Assembly (NCBI RefSeq): GCF_041296385.1
Contig: NC_091022.1
Coordinates: 26,617,967-26,681,966 of the forward strand
Length of the DNA: 64,000 nucleotides
Origin: Aphelocoma coerulescens
Taxonomy: Eukaryota > Chordata > Aves > Passeriformes > Corvidae
Direction of reading: 5' to 3'
Below, in pieces: positions 31,901 through 43,980 of this stretch. Under the pieces are notes generated by a model. It searched no databases and was not told where the DNA came from. It saw nothing but the letters and a program-made list of their open reading frames with translations. A program made the translations under genes and the position numbers. Position 1 is the first letter of the stretch. Every line of letters starts with the position of its first letter.

Positions 31901-34900
31901 CTTTTCCTGGGTTCACAGCCCACCAGCAGGAATTGCAGCTGGAAGTGCTCCACACTTTGGAAATCAAGTGCCAAAATGAGCAGCAAACGTTTAGCAACCC
32001 CATGCAGAACTCTGGGTCAAACGCCCTTCCCAGGCCCACAGAGCTTTTGGCAGAACCATCCAGGCGGCTGAACTGGGACAGCCTCCCGTGCCCAGCTGCA
32101 TTCCCACAGCCCTCCCAACCCCCACTGCAAACAAAGCAGGGACCTGTGGGGAAAGCATCCCTGACTCACCTGTGCTCCCAAACCCATCCCGAGCACCAGC
32201 CTCTCCTGTACCTGGGGTGGCAGAGGGAACGTGTGACACCGAAAGCACAGCGTGGATCACACACGCAGCCGGTGCAGGTGGATGCTATTCGTGGATTCCC
32301 TAAATTTTGACTACAGGAATACAATCCTTCATTATGCCCTTTGAATATGGAAATCCAGGAGAGAGAAAATGGAGGGTGCTTTCCTTCTTGACAGTTGTCT
32401 TTGACTGGCACATCCTTCCTTTACAGAAAGCTGATGTTTACTACTGTGATACATTTATTTTGAAACTCAGTTCATCTGCTGTAAGAAATTACTCAGACCA
32501 TTAATTTTGGAAGCCAATGCTGAGAGATCACGAATGTTAAGAATTCTAATTATGTTGGGTCTGGAAAATTTAATGAATAAAAGAGACTTTTCATAAGCAT
32601 CTCAAGCCATAATATTTTAATGCTATTGGCATTAATTAAAATATCTGGAATTTTTAAAGGAGCCCTCTCCTTCTCCCTTTAAATATTTTACTTCTACCAT
32701 TAGAACAGAAACAGAATTTTGCTAAAGCCACAAAAAAAATGTTCTCTGTGGCTGATCATCTCATTTATAATCATGTCATGGTGGGAACAACCTTTTGCTG
32801 AAATTTTGTTTATGCTTCAAAAATTTTCTCCTAATATCTTCTTCCCTACCCCCCTTCCCAAGCACTAGCAGGCCTGGATTTGCCTTCTGAGCAGGGCTAG
32901 GAAGATAAAAGTCCAGATGATTTGGCATTGTACAAGGGACTGAACTCTCAGTTGCTGATTAATGATACTATCCATCTCAGAAGGTAGTGATTCCCTCCTT
33001 TAGAGCTTAGGGGGAAAAAATAGCCTAACCTTTGAATTCATACTTCATCATCTTCCTCTGGCATTTGTGGCTTTCTGCAGGACACAGGGCTCAGTGCTGC
33101 CCTGCTCCCCACACCAGCCAGCACAGCAAACACCCTGGGAAAGAGGGAGCACCTGCTCCTCTGCCTCTGCTTTGCAGGCACAGGGGCTTCCCATGGGTTT
33201 GGTGCCGTGTCCTGGGTGCCTGGCAAAAGCAGTGGCTTTTCTAGGGGACACCCTTGCACTGCAGGGTGGGCAGATCATGCCTGCCGAGGTCTCTGCTGCT
33301 TGTGCTGTGACCAGCAGCAGCAATGCTGAATGCAGAGGTTAGAGACAGCTCTGGCTCTGAGGTTTTGGAAAGTGGGCTCATTCCCTGACTTGAGAGCTCA
33401 AATGAGCTCAGAAAGATAAAAGGTGGGTTTTTTTTTTTTGGCTCTGATCTTAAGCTCACAGGTTTTAACTCGGATTTTTCTAAGTATCTAAATATACAGT
33501 CACTTGCTAGTTGGTAATAGTGGGACCTCACCTTGTTTGATGGTGTTCTCACTTTTTAGAGTGTCTAATTAAAGGAGGGACACAGGAGCTGTCAGTGCTC
33601 AACCATTGAGAAAATGGAGCCAGTGGGTTTTCCAGGCACCAAACATGCCAGGAACTGACTCAGATGGAACCGGCATCTGGGCAAGGCAAGGGCAGGTGAA
33701 TGGAACATTAGGGGCAATGAAGAAGCTGCCATGCCCTCAGACACATTTAAAAAGGCATTTTCTCTTGAAAAGGCCACAACTGTGGTTGGGAAATTTGAAA
33801 AGTGGAAACAGCATTTTGCAGTGGATCAGAGGAAGCAGAACTTCCACAAGAACAGCAAGTAGCAGAAGGAGGAGGCTGAGCTTTATTTCTACCAAATTGG
33901 GCACAGCCTCCTCTGTCTCAGAGGTGCTTGGCACACAACAAAGCTGCTCCTGTTGGGATGCTGCACATCATCATTGCAGAGAGGCAGGTCACTGCTTCCT
34001 GGCAGCACTTTCTCCTCCAGCACAAATATGCGGATTCAGCAGGCTGCCAAGCCTGCCTGTGCTTATTTCTGTGCTGGGCACAGCCAGGTGTCACACAGGT
34101 GAGGTTGCACATAGACATACAGGAGGCCCAGAGGGCTTTTATCTATTTTCTCCATGTGGCTGAGAGAGCACTCAAAGGCACCTGCTGATTTTGTATGCTC
34201 GGTGCCGCGGAGAGGAAAATCAATGTGGGAACTGCAGATGGCTTCAGTGGTACAGGGTATTCCAGGCTGCTTTCTGATGGAAACAGAACTGATTTACTCT
34301 TAGTGGCTTAACTTCACTGACCATTATATTTTGTTTCATTATTCAAAGGCAAACACTGAAGAAACATGTTGTGAACATGCCTGGTTCTTTGAGGTGGAAG
34401 GAGGTGAGAACCATTTGTGTAGCATTTCAGAGACTTGTTTTAGTGACTTCACATGGTTTCAGGAAGCTTTTCTTCTAATATTGAACTGCCTCTAGCAGGT
34501 TTTTTTCCTACACCTTGGGATCCAGTATCATTTCCTTGTTTTTTCTGCACTCCAGTGCTATCAGCCATCCTCAAGTGTTTGTCTCATCACTTTCAAGACT
34601 GCACCCCTACCCAGGAAAACAGTGAGGGACAAACTTTCTGCTCTCTGCAGGTTTTTCTCCCAATAAGCTGGAAAATAATGTTTGTTTGGCTCATATTCTT
34701 AGCTAGCTGCGGACTCCCCACTGATACCCCCTGCCCTGTCAATTGCTAACTAATCGTGCCTGCAGTAAATGTAATCCAAACTGGGGAGTTATTCAGCAGC
34801 AGCAGAAGAATCCATTAAAACAGATTATTCTCTGTGCTCCGTTTCTGTCCTCATCCTCCGGGATCACCCTGCCTAGGCTCTGCCCCAGGGCACACGCACC

Positions 34901-35335
34901 CACGCTCTGCAAAGTCACCCTGGAGTGTCCCCATAAAGGGCTCCGAGGCTCATCTCAAGGGGACAGGCAAAATCCAGGCCAGGGGGTCTGTCCCTGAGGG
35001 ACCTGGCTACGAGGTGATGTTAACAGGCAGGCTGTCCAGGAATGCTTACGGGCAGGAAGCTGTCCAGGATGCTGCTGTGATGGTTTTTTAGCTTTCTTAT
35101 CCTTGACACGCAGGCAGCAAAGCAGCTCTGTATTTGGTTTGACTGAGGCTTCAAGGGGAGCAAACCCCTATGGTATTCAGGCCTTAGGGAGGCAAAAAAA
35201 ATGCACAGTAGTGATGTCCTGGAGTTAATTCAGCCTTGAAACTCAGTGGCTGCTTGGCATCAGGAAAGACTCCAGCCTACAGTGAGGAGCAGGGTTTCTG
35301 AAGGCCTTTGGAACAAGCCTGTGACATTTCACAAA
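28911..35335. other. Intergenic DNA, no gene recognised
   Basis: Overlapping ORFs up to 185 codons (for example 33606-34163 and 31897-32310) lie in GC-richer patches, often open on several frames at once, and resemble no protein. I recognise no CR1 or LTR copy. The AT-rich stretch at 32.5-32.7 kb is noted separately. Confidence 0.65.
32500..32700. promoter_or_regulatory. AT-rich block with inverted homeodomain-like sites
   Basis: TTAATGC (32617-32623) and GCATTAA (32629-32635) form a perfect inverted repeat five bases apart, inside a longer imperfect palindrome (ATATTTTAATGC ... GCATTAATTAAAATAT). ATTAATTA-type cores are homeodomain targets. No repeat family is recognised. The regulatory reading is tentative. 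Confidence 0.25.
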
Positions 35336-35640
35336 ATCATAAACTCACAGAATGGTTTGGGTTGGAAGGCACCTTAAAAATCACCTTATTCCAACCCCGT
35401 GCCATGGGCAGGGACACCTTCCAGGTTGCTCAGAGCTGCATCCATCCAGCCTTGAATGCTTCCAGGGATGGGACAGCCACAACTTCTCTGGGCAACCTGT
35501 GCCAGGGGCTCACCACCCTCACAAGGAAGAATTCCCTCCTGATATCTAATCTAAACCTGCTCTCTCTCAGTTTAAAGCCATTCCCCCTTGTCCTGTTCCC
35601 ACTTGCCCTTGTAAAAGCCTCTATCTATATTTACATCCCT
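35336..35640 (-). mobile_element. CR1 LINE 3' fragment (young, minus strand)
   Basis: It begins with the reversed CR1 terminus (AAATCATAAACTCACAGAATGG), followed by GTTTGGGTTGGAAGGCACCT and the antisense 3' region down to CCATTCCCCCTTGTCCTGTT and CTTGCCCTTGTAAAAGCC. Identity to the avian CR1 consensus that I remember is high, so this is a comparatively young copy. Sequence from about 35640 to 35720 may still be CR1 but I cannot align it. The copy is 5'-truncated, as usual for CR1. Confidence 0.92.
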
Positions 35641-38500
35641 TCCCCTCAGAGGGGATTGGTTACAAGGCCTTTGTGTCTGTCCCTGTGGGTTTCATTGCTC
35701 CTGTGAAGACCCAACTCAGGCTCAGCACCTTGCTTCCAACATTGGCTCTTTGGAGGTCCTGCTGTACAGAGTAACACATACAGTCCTGTTACACCCATGA
35801 GCTTAATTCAGCCACCTCCAGCTGGGATATAGCCACTGCTAACAACACATGAGGTGCCCTGTGGGGTCAAAAAGCCCTGGAGCTGGACGATGAGGGACAC
35901 TGATGAAATGGAGTTACCTCAGCTGGGCAGTGAATCAGCCACCACTCCTGCTCCAGAGAGCATTGTGCACAGCTAAGAGCCACATGGCTGCATCTTGCTG
36001 GGCTTCCTCTCCACACTTTGTTTAATTGTGTGACATTAAAGCTACCCCTAAGCCAGTAGGACAGGCGTATGCAGAATGTACCTATTTACCTTGCAGGTTT
36101 TTAAATTCAAATGGGTTATGTAAAGCAGCACAGTCTACACAATTTAAATTGGCCTGACTTCTGAAAGCTGCGGGTTCCAGGACCTGAAAGAAAGCCTGCA
36201 GCTAGGCTGAGTATCCAAGGGAGGTCCTCTTGGCATACAAAGATCAAGCACAATCTGAAATTCAAACATACCTTTACACTTAGTTTTTATCTTATTTCAG
36301 TTTCACGCAAAATAATGTTGCCCTAGAAATGAAATTTTCCCATATGTCTGGCACAGCTCTACAATGGCCATTTAGTGGAGCAGTAAAGCAAAGCACCAGG
36401 TACTTGACAGCTCTTTTTGTGTCACTCGCAACATGCCTTCTAATTCTAGAGAGCTACTGCCATGTACTCCAACAGGGTTTCTTTGCTTTCCTGAAGCAGT
36501 TACATGACTTAAGAGTTTGGTCATCTTTTCTGCTAATAGGAATTGAGGAATTGTACATAGGAAGAGCACACAGGTAGAAAGCCCTGCACATAAAAATCGA
36601 GCTTGCTCAGGACACCACTAATATGATCCACACAGCTCTGCAAAATGAATTTTTATTCTTTTCCCAGCTTAACATGCTAGCATTAATATTTCATTACTAG
36701 ATTTCGCTATGATTTTGGTCCTGTTACTGTCTCAACCAATTTACTGCTTGAGAAGGTTATTTTTAATCTTCAGCAGTAACTGAGAATATACCCTCAGAAA
36801 ACCTTTCCCAACGTGGAATTTCGTTGCTGTTTCATTATAATTGAGGTAATGTTGTATCCAACAGCTCTTTATGGGAACAAAATACATCAATTTTAGGAGA
36901 GGAGGGAGGCTTATCAGTTTCTGGCTGAAAGTCTGTGTTGCCCACTTGTCTTAATTTGTAATTATAGAATTTCAGACATTACGAATGGGGAGAATGAGCT
37001 AAAAAGATGTGATCTGATACAGAAAAGCTGGGTTTAGCACTGAGCACTCAGGCAACTGGCTCCTGAGGTGCTGCAACGCTGGTGCTCCAGCAGTTTTCCT
37101 TTGAAAAATGAAGGTGTTTATTTGTGTTCTGATTCAAAGAAGGTTGAGGGTGTAAAAGCACAGGCAGCATTAGGCCAGGTTTGTTCCTCTCTAGGTTTGT
37201 GATTTAGGGCCGTATCTCAGAGACAGTCCTGGCAGCCATAGAATGAGAAAGGGTCAAAGCCTGCACAGGGAGTCTGGTCTTGACCCCAACTCCCACCAGC
37301 CTCAGGGCACCACAACAGGATTTAGCACACGGGCTGCGCACTAACTGTAAGAGGAAAAAAACAGGTCTCAAAAAAAGGTCTCTCAAAATCTGCTTCAGAG
37401 TTACAAAATGTTTCTCAGTATCAAACACAAGCAATTAGTGTTATTTATTCATCCCCTTAAAACATCTCACGCCCCAGTTCCAATTCCCTCCAGCCAGGTA
37501 CTGCCACTGATATTGCACCTCCCCTTAATTCCAGCCTGGTGGATTTAGGAGAGGATGTGCAATTTTGGTCCCTTATCCTGCCCTGGGGAGTCTGCTCTCT
37601 TTGCTTTGTGGACAACTTCCTTGTCCTAAGAGCAGGGTTATTTTCTCAAGTGTTGTGGGGATGGAGCAGGGATGCAGGCAGTCCTCTACCAACCACAGAC
37701 ATGAAGCATAACTGACCCTTCCCCAGCCAGGAAATTCAGACAATTCCCAAAGCTACAGAGAAAGGCACAGGGATCTGGCCTAGACACACAACAAGCAGAC
37801 AATTTTCCTGCTTGTCCCCTTGGATATAAACTCAAAATGTCCCCTTGTATGCTGTCACATCTCCTGAGGGACTCTTCCTTCCTCAGCTGCACAAACCCTC
37901 CCCTAAATTCTACCCGGAGTAACAGCACCCTCCTTATATACCACAACATCCATGCAGGGGTTCCCCTGGGCTGCCTTGTACATCTCCAGAGTATATCCCC
38001 AGTAGTTCAATCCAAAGAAAAACATGGATCCGTGTCTGTCTGTGCAGCCTGGCACAGCATTATGTTCATAGGCACCTGGAAGGATCACTGGGGTACAAAT
38101 CCCCACACCAGCCCAATGTCCCAGTGCAGGCTATTTAATGACAGTCACACATGTCAACAGCTCTCCAGCAGACCTCAGGTACCTGCATTTTGAGGGGTTT
38201 TACTGTTCAAGAGCATCTTCTAAAACCTCTTCTGGGGTAATCATAGCATAATCATCTAATTTGGGGACTTAAAACCCATTCAGAGCAGAACCAAAGGACA
38301 GAAATTTTTCTCTCTGACTTTTTATGGTTCTCAAATCTCTCCCAGCCTGCTGGGGAGTGGCCCAAACAGAAGAGATTGAATGAGTTCATCAGTACTTGGG
38401 CAGGTATGTTTTGGGGAGAAACGAGGAGGTGGGCTCACACTTATCCCTTTAACAGACTCCAGGAATGATGCTAATCCAAGTCAAATGGTCTGTCTTTGAC
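35641..38500. other. Intergenic DNA, no gene recognised
   Basis: Mixed composition. I see no repeat family beyond the possible tail of the preceding CR1, and no credible coding frame. Confidence 0.65.
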
Positions 38501-38519
38501 ATAGCATCAAACAACTCAT

Positions 38520-39120
38520 AAAAGCCTTCCTGGATTCTAAATATTGGCTACATTCTTCACAGGGAAGATGAGCAGCAGAGCAGATTTTCCATTGAAAACA
38601 TTTTCTCCTATAATTTTTCCTGATCTGAGAATTGTAAGAAGTGCATGGAAATTACAAGCTGCTGTAAAAATTACAGAGACTAAAACTACAATTTTATCCT
38701 GCATTAGAACAATTTTAACATTGTTAGAGGAATATATCTCTGCAATTTTAAAATTATTTGAGTCATGACAGAAAGACTCACAACTGCAACATTTATCTTT
38801 CAGATCCATCTTAGGATGTTCCTGAAGACTTGTGAGATGTCACATTATATAGCATTTTGTGGGGACTGGAGAAAGTCACTTTGACAAGTAACACATGTGA
38901 ATTGGAGCCATTGATTATGGGGAATTTAATTTTATCTATTCTGTATTCATGGTACAATAAATAAAAATACTTCAGTGGTCACTGTAGGACTGCAACAACT
39001 TCTAGAGAAATGCAATTTATAGTTGCATATTTTTAACAGCGAGCTTTGGCATACATTTGATTAAATTCTGCTTTCCAGTGCACTTAATGAGAATTCTAAT
39101 TCTCTAGAGATTTCTATAGG
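38520..39120. promoter_or_regulatory. Candidate conserved block with a SoxE-dimer-like site
   Basis: A repeat-free AT-rich block. AACAATT-TTAA-CATTGTT at 38708-38725 matches the head-to-head SoxE (SOX8/9/10) dimer layout with a 4-bp gap and one mismatch to the ideal pair. Nearby are TCATGACAG, CCATTGATTATGG and nested palindromes (GAGAATT-CT-AATTCTC at 39089-39104, overlapping TCTCTAGAGA at 39101-39110). It is open for 75 codons on the plus strand and 91 on the minus strand despite high AT, which probably reflects composition and not coding. Regulatory function is inferred. Confidence 0.4.
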
Positions 39121-41259
39121 CATGCCAGGTAAAGAGGAGTCTATCAAGTCAGAGCTGTGGTTGTTAGTACAAGGAGCTGGTTCCTTTGAAGAGAAATAAA
39201 ATTCATAAGCATGCATGCATATATTTTAATATTGCCAAGATACATATTGGCAGAGCAATAAATAGTAAGAAGATTTATTACCCACTCTATTTCCCAATGT
39301 ATACAAATGCAGGTGATACTTGTGAGGTATAACATCTTTCGGGCATGTGTTTGAACTGAGTGGCTCGAGAAAAGCTTATTTATTTTGGTTTCTCAGGAAA
39401 TTTGAGGTTGATTCAGTCTCTAAATTTCTTCAAGTTATCCCATTGATTTCTCTGCCTGCCTGACGAGGAAGGTGAAGGGCTTCCTCTAAGGGACGCAATG
39501 TCAACACCTGAGGGCCATCCACTTCTCTAAATAAACAGGGTCAAAAAATAAAATAACTTTTTTTACCTGCTCCTTTTTGGTATCTCTCTGCTCCAGCTCT
39601 CAGATTATAAATTATATATTATGGTAATTTTTATAAGGACTATCTCACTAGCACAATCATCTTCTTACAGCAACCTGGAAAATAAGTTCATCCATCCTGG
39701 TAGGAATATTATGGGTACCCAGACAGGACAGCTCCTTCCTATATCAGTTTGTAGCCACAGCCTCACCTCAGGTAAATTCTACAAGAGATAGCTTCGTTTT
39801 GGCAAGTGTTTTTCCCTTGGCTGCAGAGCTGGGAGAAGGAAAAACCCTGCTGAACACAGGGGCAAGTTTGCCTTGTTCTAGTCTGCCTTATTCAAGCCTG
39901 GATGTTGGAAAGTGTGAGTGAAACCCTGGACACGTTCATCTCAGTGGCAAAACCCCTTTCACAGGAGTGGGACCAGGATTTCTTCCATGCATGGATAGGT
40001 GTATTTGCCAGGTCTGTAAAAATTATGACTGCTTGTCTCCAAACTTGTTCTGGTTTCACTGCAGAGTTTATTGATTACTGGGTGTTTAAGTCATTTTTTG
40101 GTGTAAAAGTATGAACAAGATTATCTAGTCTTATATCACTTTTAATCTGCAAATTTCAAATTAACTGAGGAGTTCAGTAAATTTGCACCCACATTTCTGA
40201 TGGGACCCAGTGAGAGTTGCTGTTCAGGATAGCAGAAGGGGACACTGGCAAGACTAGGGAGAGAGCAGAGGGTGTGAAGCTGCGCCCCACACTGCAGTCA
40301 TCAGGTCACAGTGTTATTCTTCAGGTGACTTTTCTTGCTGTCACTACTGTTAGTCCTGGAATTAAACTAAAATCAGTCTCCCCTAAAGAGTATAAAAGAA
40401 CACAAGCCTTACTTTTTGTCCTCTCAGCTGTTACACTCTGAACCAGTGGGTTATTTTAATACTGACCAATGCTCAATTTCTAATTCTTACACTGGAATTT
40501 TAAAAAAAAACACATTGGGGGGAAAAAAAACCAACCAACCAAAAAACAACCAAAACGAAAGCACAAGAAAAGAACAAATCAAATATAGCTTCTGCTTATG
40601 CTGATTTTCAGAAATAGGTTAATAAACATTGCTTAGATGAAAGGAGCCTCAAGCGTTAAAGAAAGAAATCAGAAGGTCTCACTTAAGTGATTTTTTGGCA
40701 GGAATCAAATTAACGAATATAATATGGATTGCTGACAAGGTGCTTGATCATTCTGAGCAGTGAGGAATTTTTTAATGTATATATTATATTTATTTGTATG
40801 GATATATATATGCATGAGTTTGTGTTTGATTCCATTAACGCTTCATTTGATAATGATAAATAGCATTTTTATTGACAAGGAAAATATCAGGAAGTCCCGA
40901 TTTGCAAGAGCAAGTTAGAATGTATGACATTATTATGTCCTACTGCATTTTCTTCTCCTTTAAAAAACACAAGCCTTCGATGCTAGTACAAAAGAATGCA
41001 ACCATTTTATTTAGTCCATAGACAATTTTCCTCTAATTCAATCTGCAAATAGCACAAAGTACTTTTTTTGTAAGAGGGTGGAGGATAAAATAGAAAAGGA
41101 GACATAAAAGAGACTTAATTAGATCATGGAACTCTTTCTTAAGCAGTTCAGCATCTTAATTTCTGATAAATTCAAGCAACATCCATCTGGGGGTTGATTC
41201 TGTCAGTCTGTATCTATGTCTGTCTGCCTTTATCCATCTCTCTAGGCATCCATGGCTGT
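39121..41259. other. Intergenic DNA, no gene recognised
   Basis: AT-rich, with short A-rich and CCAACC-type low-complexity runs near 40500-40560 and (TA)n near 40780-40815. No coding frame or repeat family is recognised. Confidence 0.65.
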
Positions 41260-41690
41260 GGCTTCAGAGCAGCACCGAAGGATCCCGAGCTCTGCGTGAA
41301 GCGAGCTGCAGAATCCAGCCCCTCTTTGACAATGATTGGGGCTGACATTGACAAGCACTTACACCCCATTCTCTGGCTCTTTTTGTTTGGCCTTAGATTC
41401 ACGTGTTGTCTGGCAAAAGTTAAAAATAAAACATTTAGGGCTAGGCTGTGGTCAGTTTTCCTGCGCCTCCGCAGTGCGAGGGGGAGGAAGGGGAGGGGGA
41501 GGCAGCCGCGGCTCCGCGTTCTGCACCACTCGCATCAAGGTCAGCCAGAACTGCTGCGAGAGCAGAGCCGGAGCCACCCAGAGCACGTGGTGTGCCAGAA
41601 AAGAGCTTTTCCTCCGAGAACTAATCACCTGGAGGTCCGGAGCGGCTGAGAGATTCTCAGGCATCGTCCCCACTCATTCAGGCAGCAGAT
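41260..41690. promoter_or_regulatory. Isolated CpG-rich cluster (candidate promoter or enhancer)
   Basis: From 41460 to 41690 I count about 15 CpGs in roughly 230 bp, against very few in the flanks; another four lie at 41276-41305. It contains two CACGTG E-boxes (41400-41405, 41584-41589), a complete NR5A/ESRR-type TCAAGGTCA (41535-41543) and a polypurine G-rich run (41479-41503). Overlapping ORFs of 151 and 129 codons cross it, but I recognise no protein. It could be the promoter of an unannotated non-coding RNA, an enhancer CpG island, or a decayed retrocopy. Confidence 0.45.
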
Positions 41691-42639
41691 TTAGCTGGCC
41701 ACACCCCGATGCAACCAGCTCCTGAGCCTCAGGGCTCTTGGAAAATTTTCCATCAAAACTTTCAGGGGAAGTATTTGATTTCCTTGAAAATGTCAGCATG
41801 TTTTTATTTCATTCTGCTAGACAAATTAAATATGGAAAATGGAAAAGATATTAGCAGAAACCCAGAAACCCTAATGGCAGGGGAAGGGGACAGTATTTAT
41901 TTTGTCAATGAGAAGCTGATAGTTTTCAGTGGAACATTTTGGATTAAAACACTGATGGCTGGACTAGGCAAAATAATAACTGGACAAACGCACCTCTTAT
42001 TTATGAGGAGCTCTATTTCAGATATTTATGCAGTAAAGTTGACTGCTTCCCATCCTCCCCCTTTCCCCCCCCTTCCCTATTTCTCGCTGCCAAAGAGGTG
42101 GATACAGGCAAAGCATTTGCCTTTCCCCAATTTCCTAAGGCTGGAGAATCTCCTTGCTACCCCTGTCTGCCAAAGCTGCAGAACTGTTGTAACCCTGCTC
42201 TGTATCAGGAGTGCTGGGGGCTTACCTGAGGGGACTTCAGGGGTAGAAGCTGAGTTGGATTTATGTGAATATGAGACCAGAATGAAGGAGAACAGGAGCA
42301 TGGGACAGAGTCCAGTGGTCACAGAGCCCCGTGTGCTGCTGCAGTAGACAGATATCTGCTGCATCCCTCAGACGTGTACCCATCTCCATCACAGAAATAC
42401 TGACAGGGGTTGTCCCCACTGCTGCTGTGGAAGGCTTTTCCAGAAACTCCCATCTTTCATTAGAAACCTTCTAAAATACAGGGTAACTTACTGGTGACTA
42501 GCTTACAGTAATTTATGTAACAATATTGTCTAATCTTAGAACAATCCCTTTCATTCCTACCATGTTTATGGATGATTCTCTGCAGGCTTCAGTATGCTGG
42601 GACACAATGCCTCTTCTCCCATTGAACTATTCACCATTC
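41691..42639. other. Intergenic DNA between CpG cluster and old CR1
   Basis: A 212-codon ORF (41709-42347) runs here without recognisable similarity. A C-rich run lies at 42058-42073. The right part may belong to the CR1 copy that follows. No gene is supported. Confidence 0.55.
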
Positions 42640-43980
42640 TCTGCTCCTGCTCCAGGTTTAATTTCTTTCTTTCAAACACAGGTGGCTACAACTGGTCACT
42701 ACATTCCTGAAAAAGTCTTACTATGGCCTTCTAAAGGGCATTAATTTTTTCCCAGCTTGACTGGAAATGCTTCTTTTGATATAGTGCCAAATACGTGCCC
42801 CATTCTTCTGTATCTGTCCGACCAACAAGCCTTACCTCATATTAGAAATAGTCATTAGTTCCCAGCTACCTGACCTTGCTACTTGAACTGTTCAGTGTAA
42901 TCCCATTTATATCTTCCCAGTCCCTGAGGATATTCTGTTTTTCTGTATGCTGTCAGCCTCCTTGCTATTGACAAACCCTCCCACCTCCAGCCATCAGCAC
43001 AATTCTCTAGCAGGTTCTTTTTGTGCCTAGTTGATTAATGAAAATATTAGGTGATATTTGGTCCCCAGACTGTGCCTTCAGAAACTCCACTTTTAGCTCT
43101 CTCCAGCCTGGTATTTCCTCTTTCAGCATCATCTGTTATTATCTCCTTTACCCGGTTTCTATTTATTTTACAATCCTGGGCCTAATCTTCATCATTCCCA
43201 ATCAAACAATTCTCCATGTAGCTCTGTGTCAGATGTTTCTCTCACAGTGTATACACATCACATCTATTGCCGTTTTCTTTGTCTAAAAAGATCAGGATAA
43301 TCTAAAGATTATCAAGTTAATCTCGTAAATCTGCTTTCAGTAAACCTATTCTGTGTGTTATCCTGCTTCTTCCATTTGCTATGCTCTCTATTCCTCTGCT
43401 TTCCAAAAGCACTCTAATGCTTTGTGTACTACTGATGCCATGTTAATACGCCTACATTTAACTAGAACACAGTTTTTTCCTATTTTAAATACAGGAATCA
43501 CATTTGAAATTTCTCTTGCCACTCCTACTTTAACATAGTCCTAAACACCCTTCAAGCAGAAGTGCAGTTTCGAATGCCAATTCCTTCAGACAGCTGGGAC
43601 ACAGATGCTTGGAAACCACTCCTTGAATTTTACTTCTACCTCAAAGGCATCATTTTCACCCTTCCAAGCTCACTCCCATAAAGCCAGTTTTCTTGTTTTC
43701 TCCCATCCAAGTTCAGAGCCATTGTCCAAATGGAACATGGAGCCACAAAATCATCTCAGTTTTGGAAAGCAACTATGCCAATCTTAAACCCATCCTCCCT
43801 CAAGCCAACCTCACTCTTACTTTCCTTGCTGTCATCTAATTTTGATGGCTGAAAACTCCTACTGTTTGTTTTAATTTCTTTTGCTGCTTCTGAGTTGACT
43901 TCAATTCTTTTTTTACCTCTGTGATTCTGGATCTTGCACTTCCTGCTGATCACTGTTTCCATTCCTGGGAGACTTTACCA
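42640..43980 (-). mobile_element. Ancient CR1 LINE copy, long and decayed (minus strand)
   Basis: Reading the plus strand, landmarks of the CR1 ORF2 antisense sequence occur in order: CAGGTGGCTACAACTGGTCA (42680), GCTGTCAGCCTCCTTGCTAT (42950), a decayed GAAACTCCAC (43080), the CTGTGTCAGATG segment (43225), AAACCTATTCTGTG (43340), ATACGCCTACATTTAACT (43447), TACAGGAATCACATTTGAA (43492), CTTCTACCTCA (43632) and TACTGTTTGTTTTAATTTC (43861). The spacing matches the C-terminal half of the CR1 reverse transcriptase gene. Very many substitutions point to an old insertion. The outer limits are uncertain by about 100 bp. Confidence 0.8.

Noticed and set aside
41194..41649. 151-codon ORF through the CpG cluster as a novel small protein
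   Set aside because: A second frame is open over the same bases and the translation just follows the GC-rich purine run.
41709..42347. 212-codon plus-strand ORF next to the CpG cluster
   Set aside because: Translation is not recognisable and composition changes along its length. It stays unsupported without transcript data.
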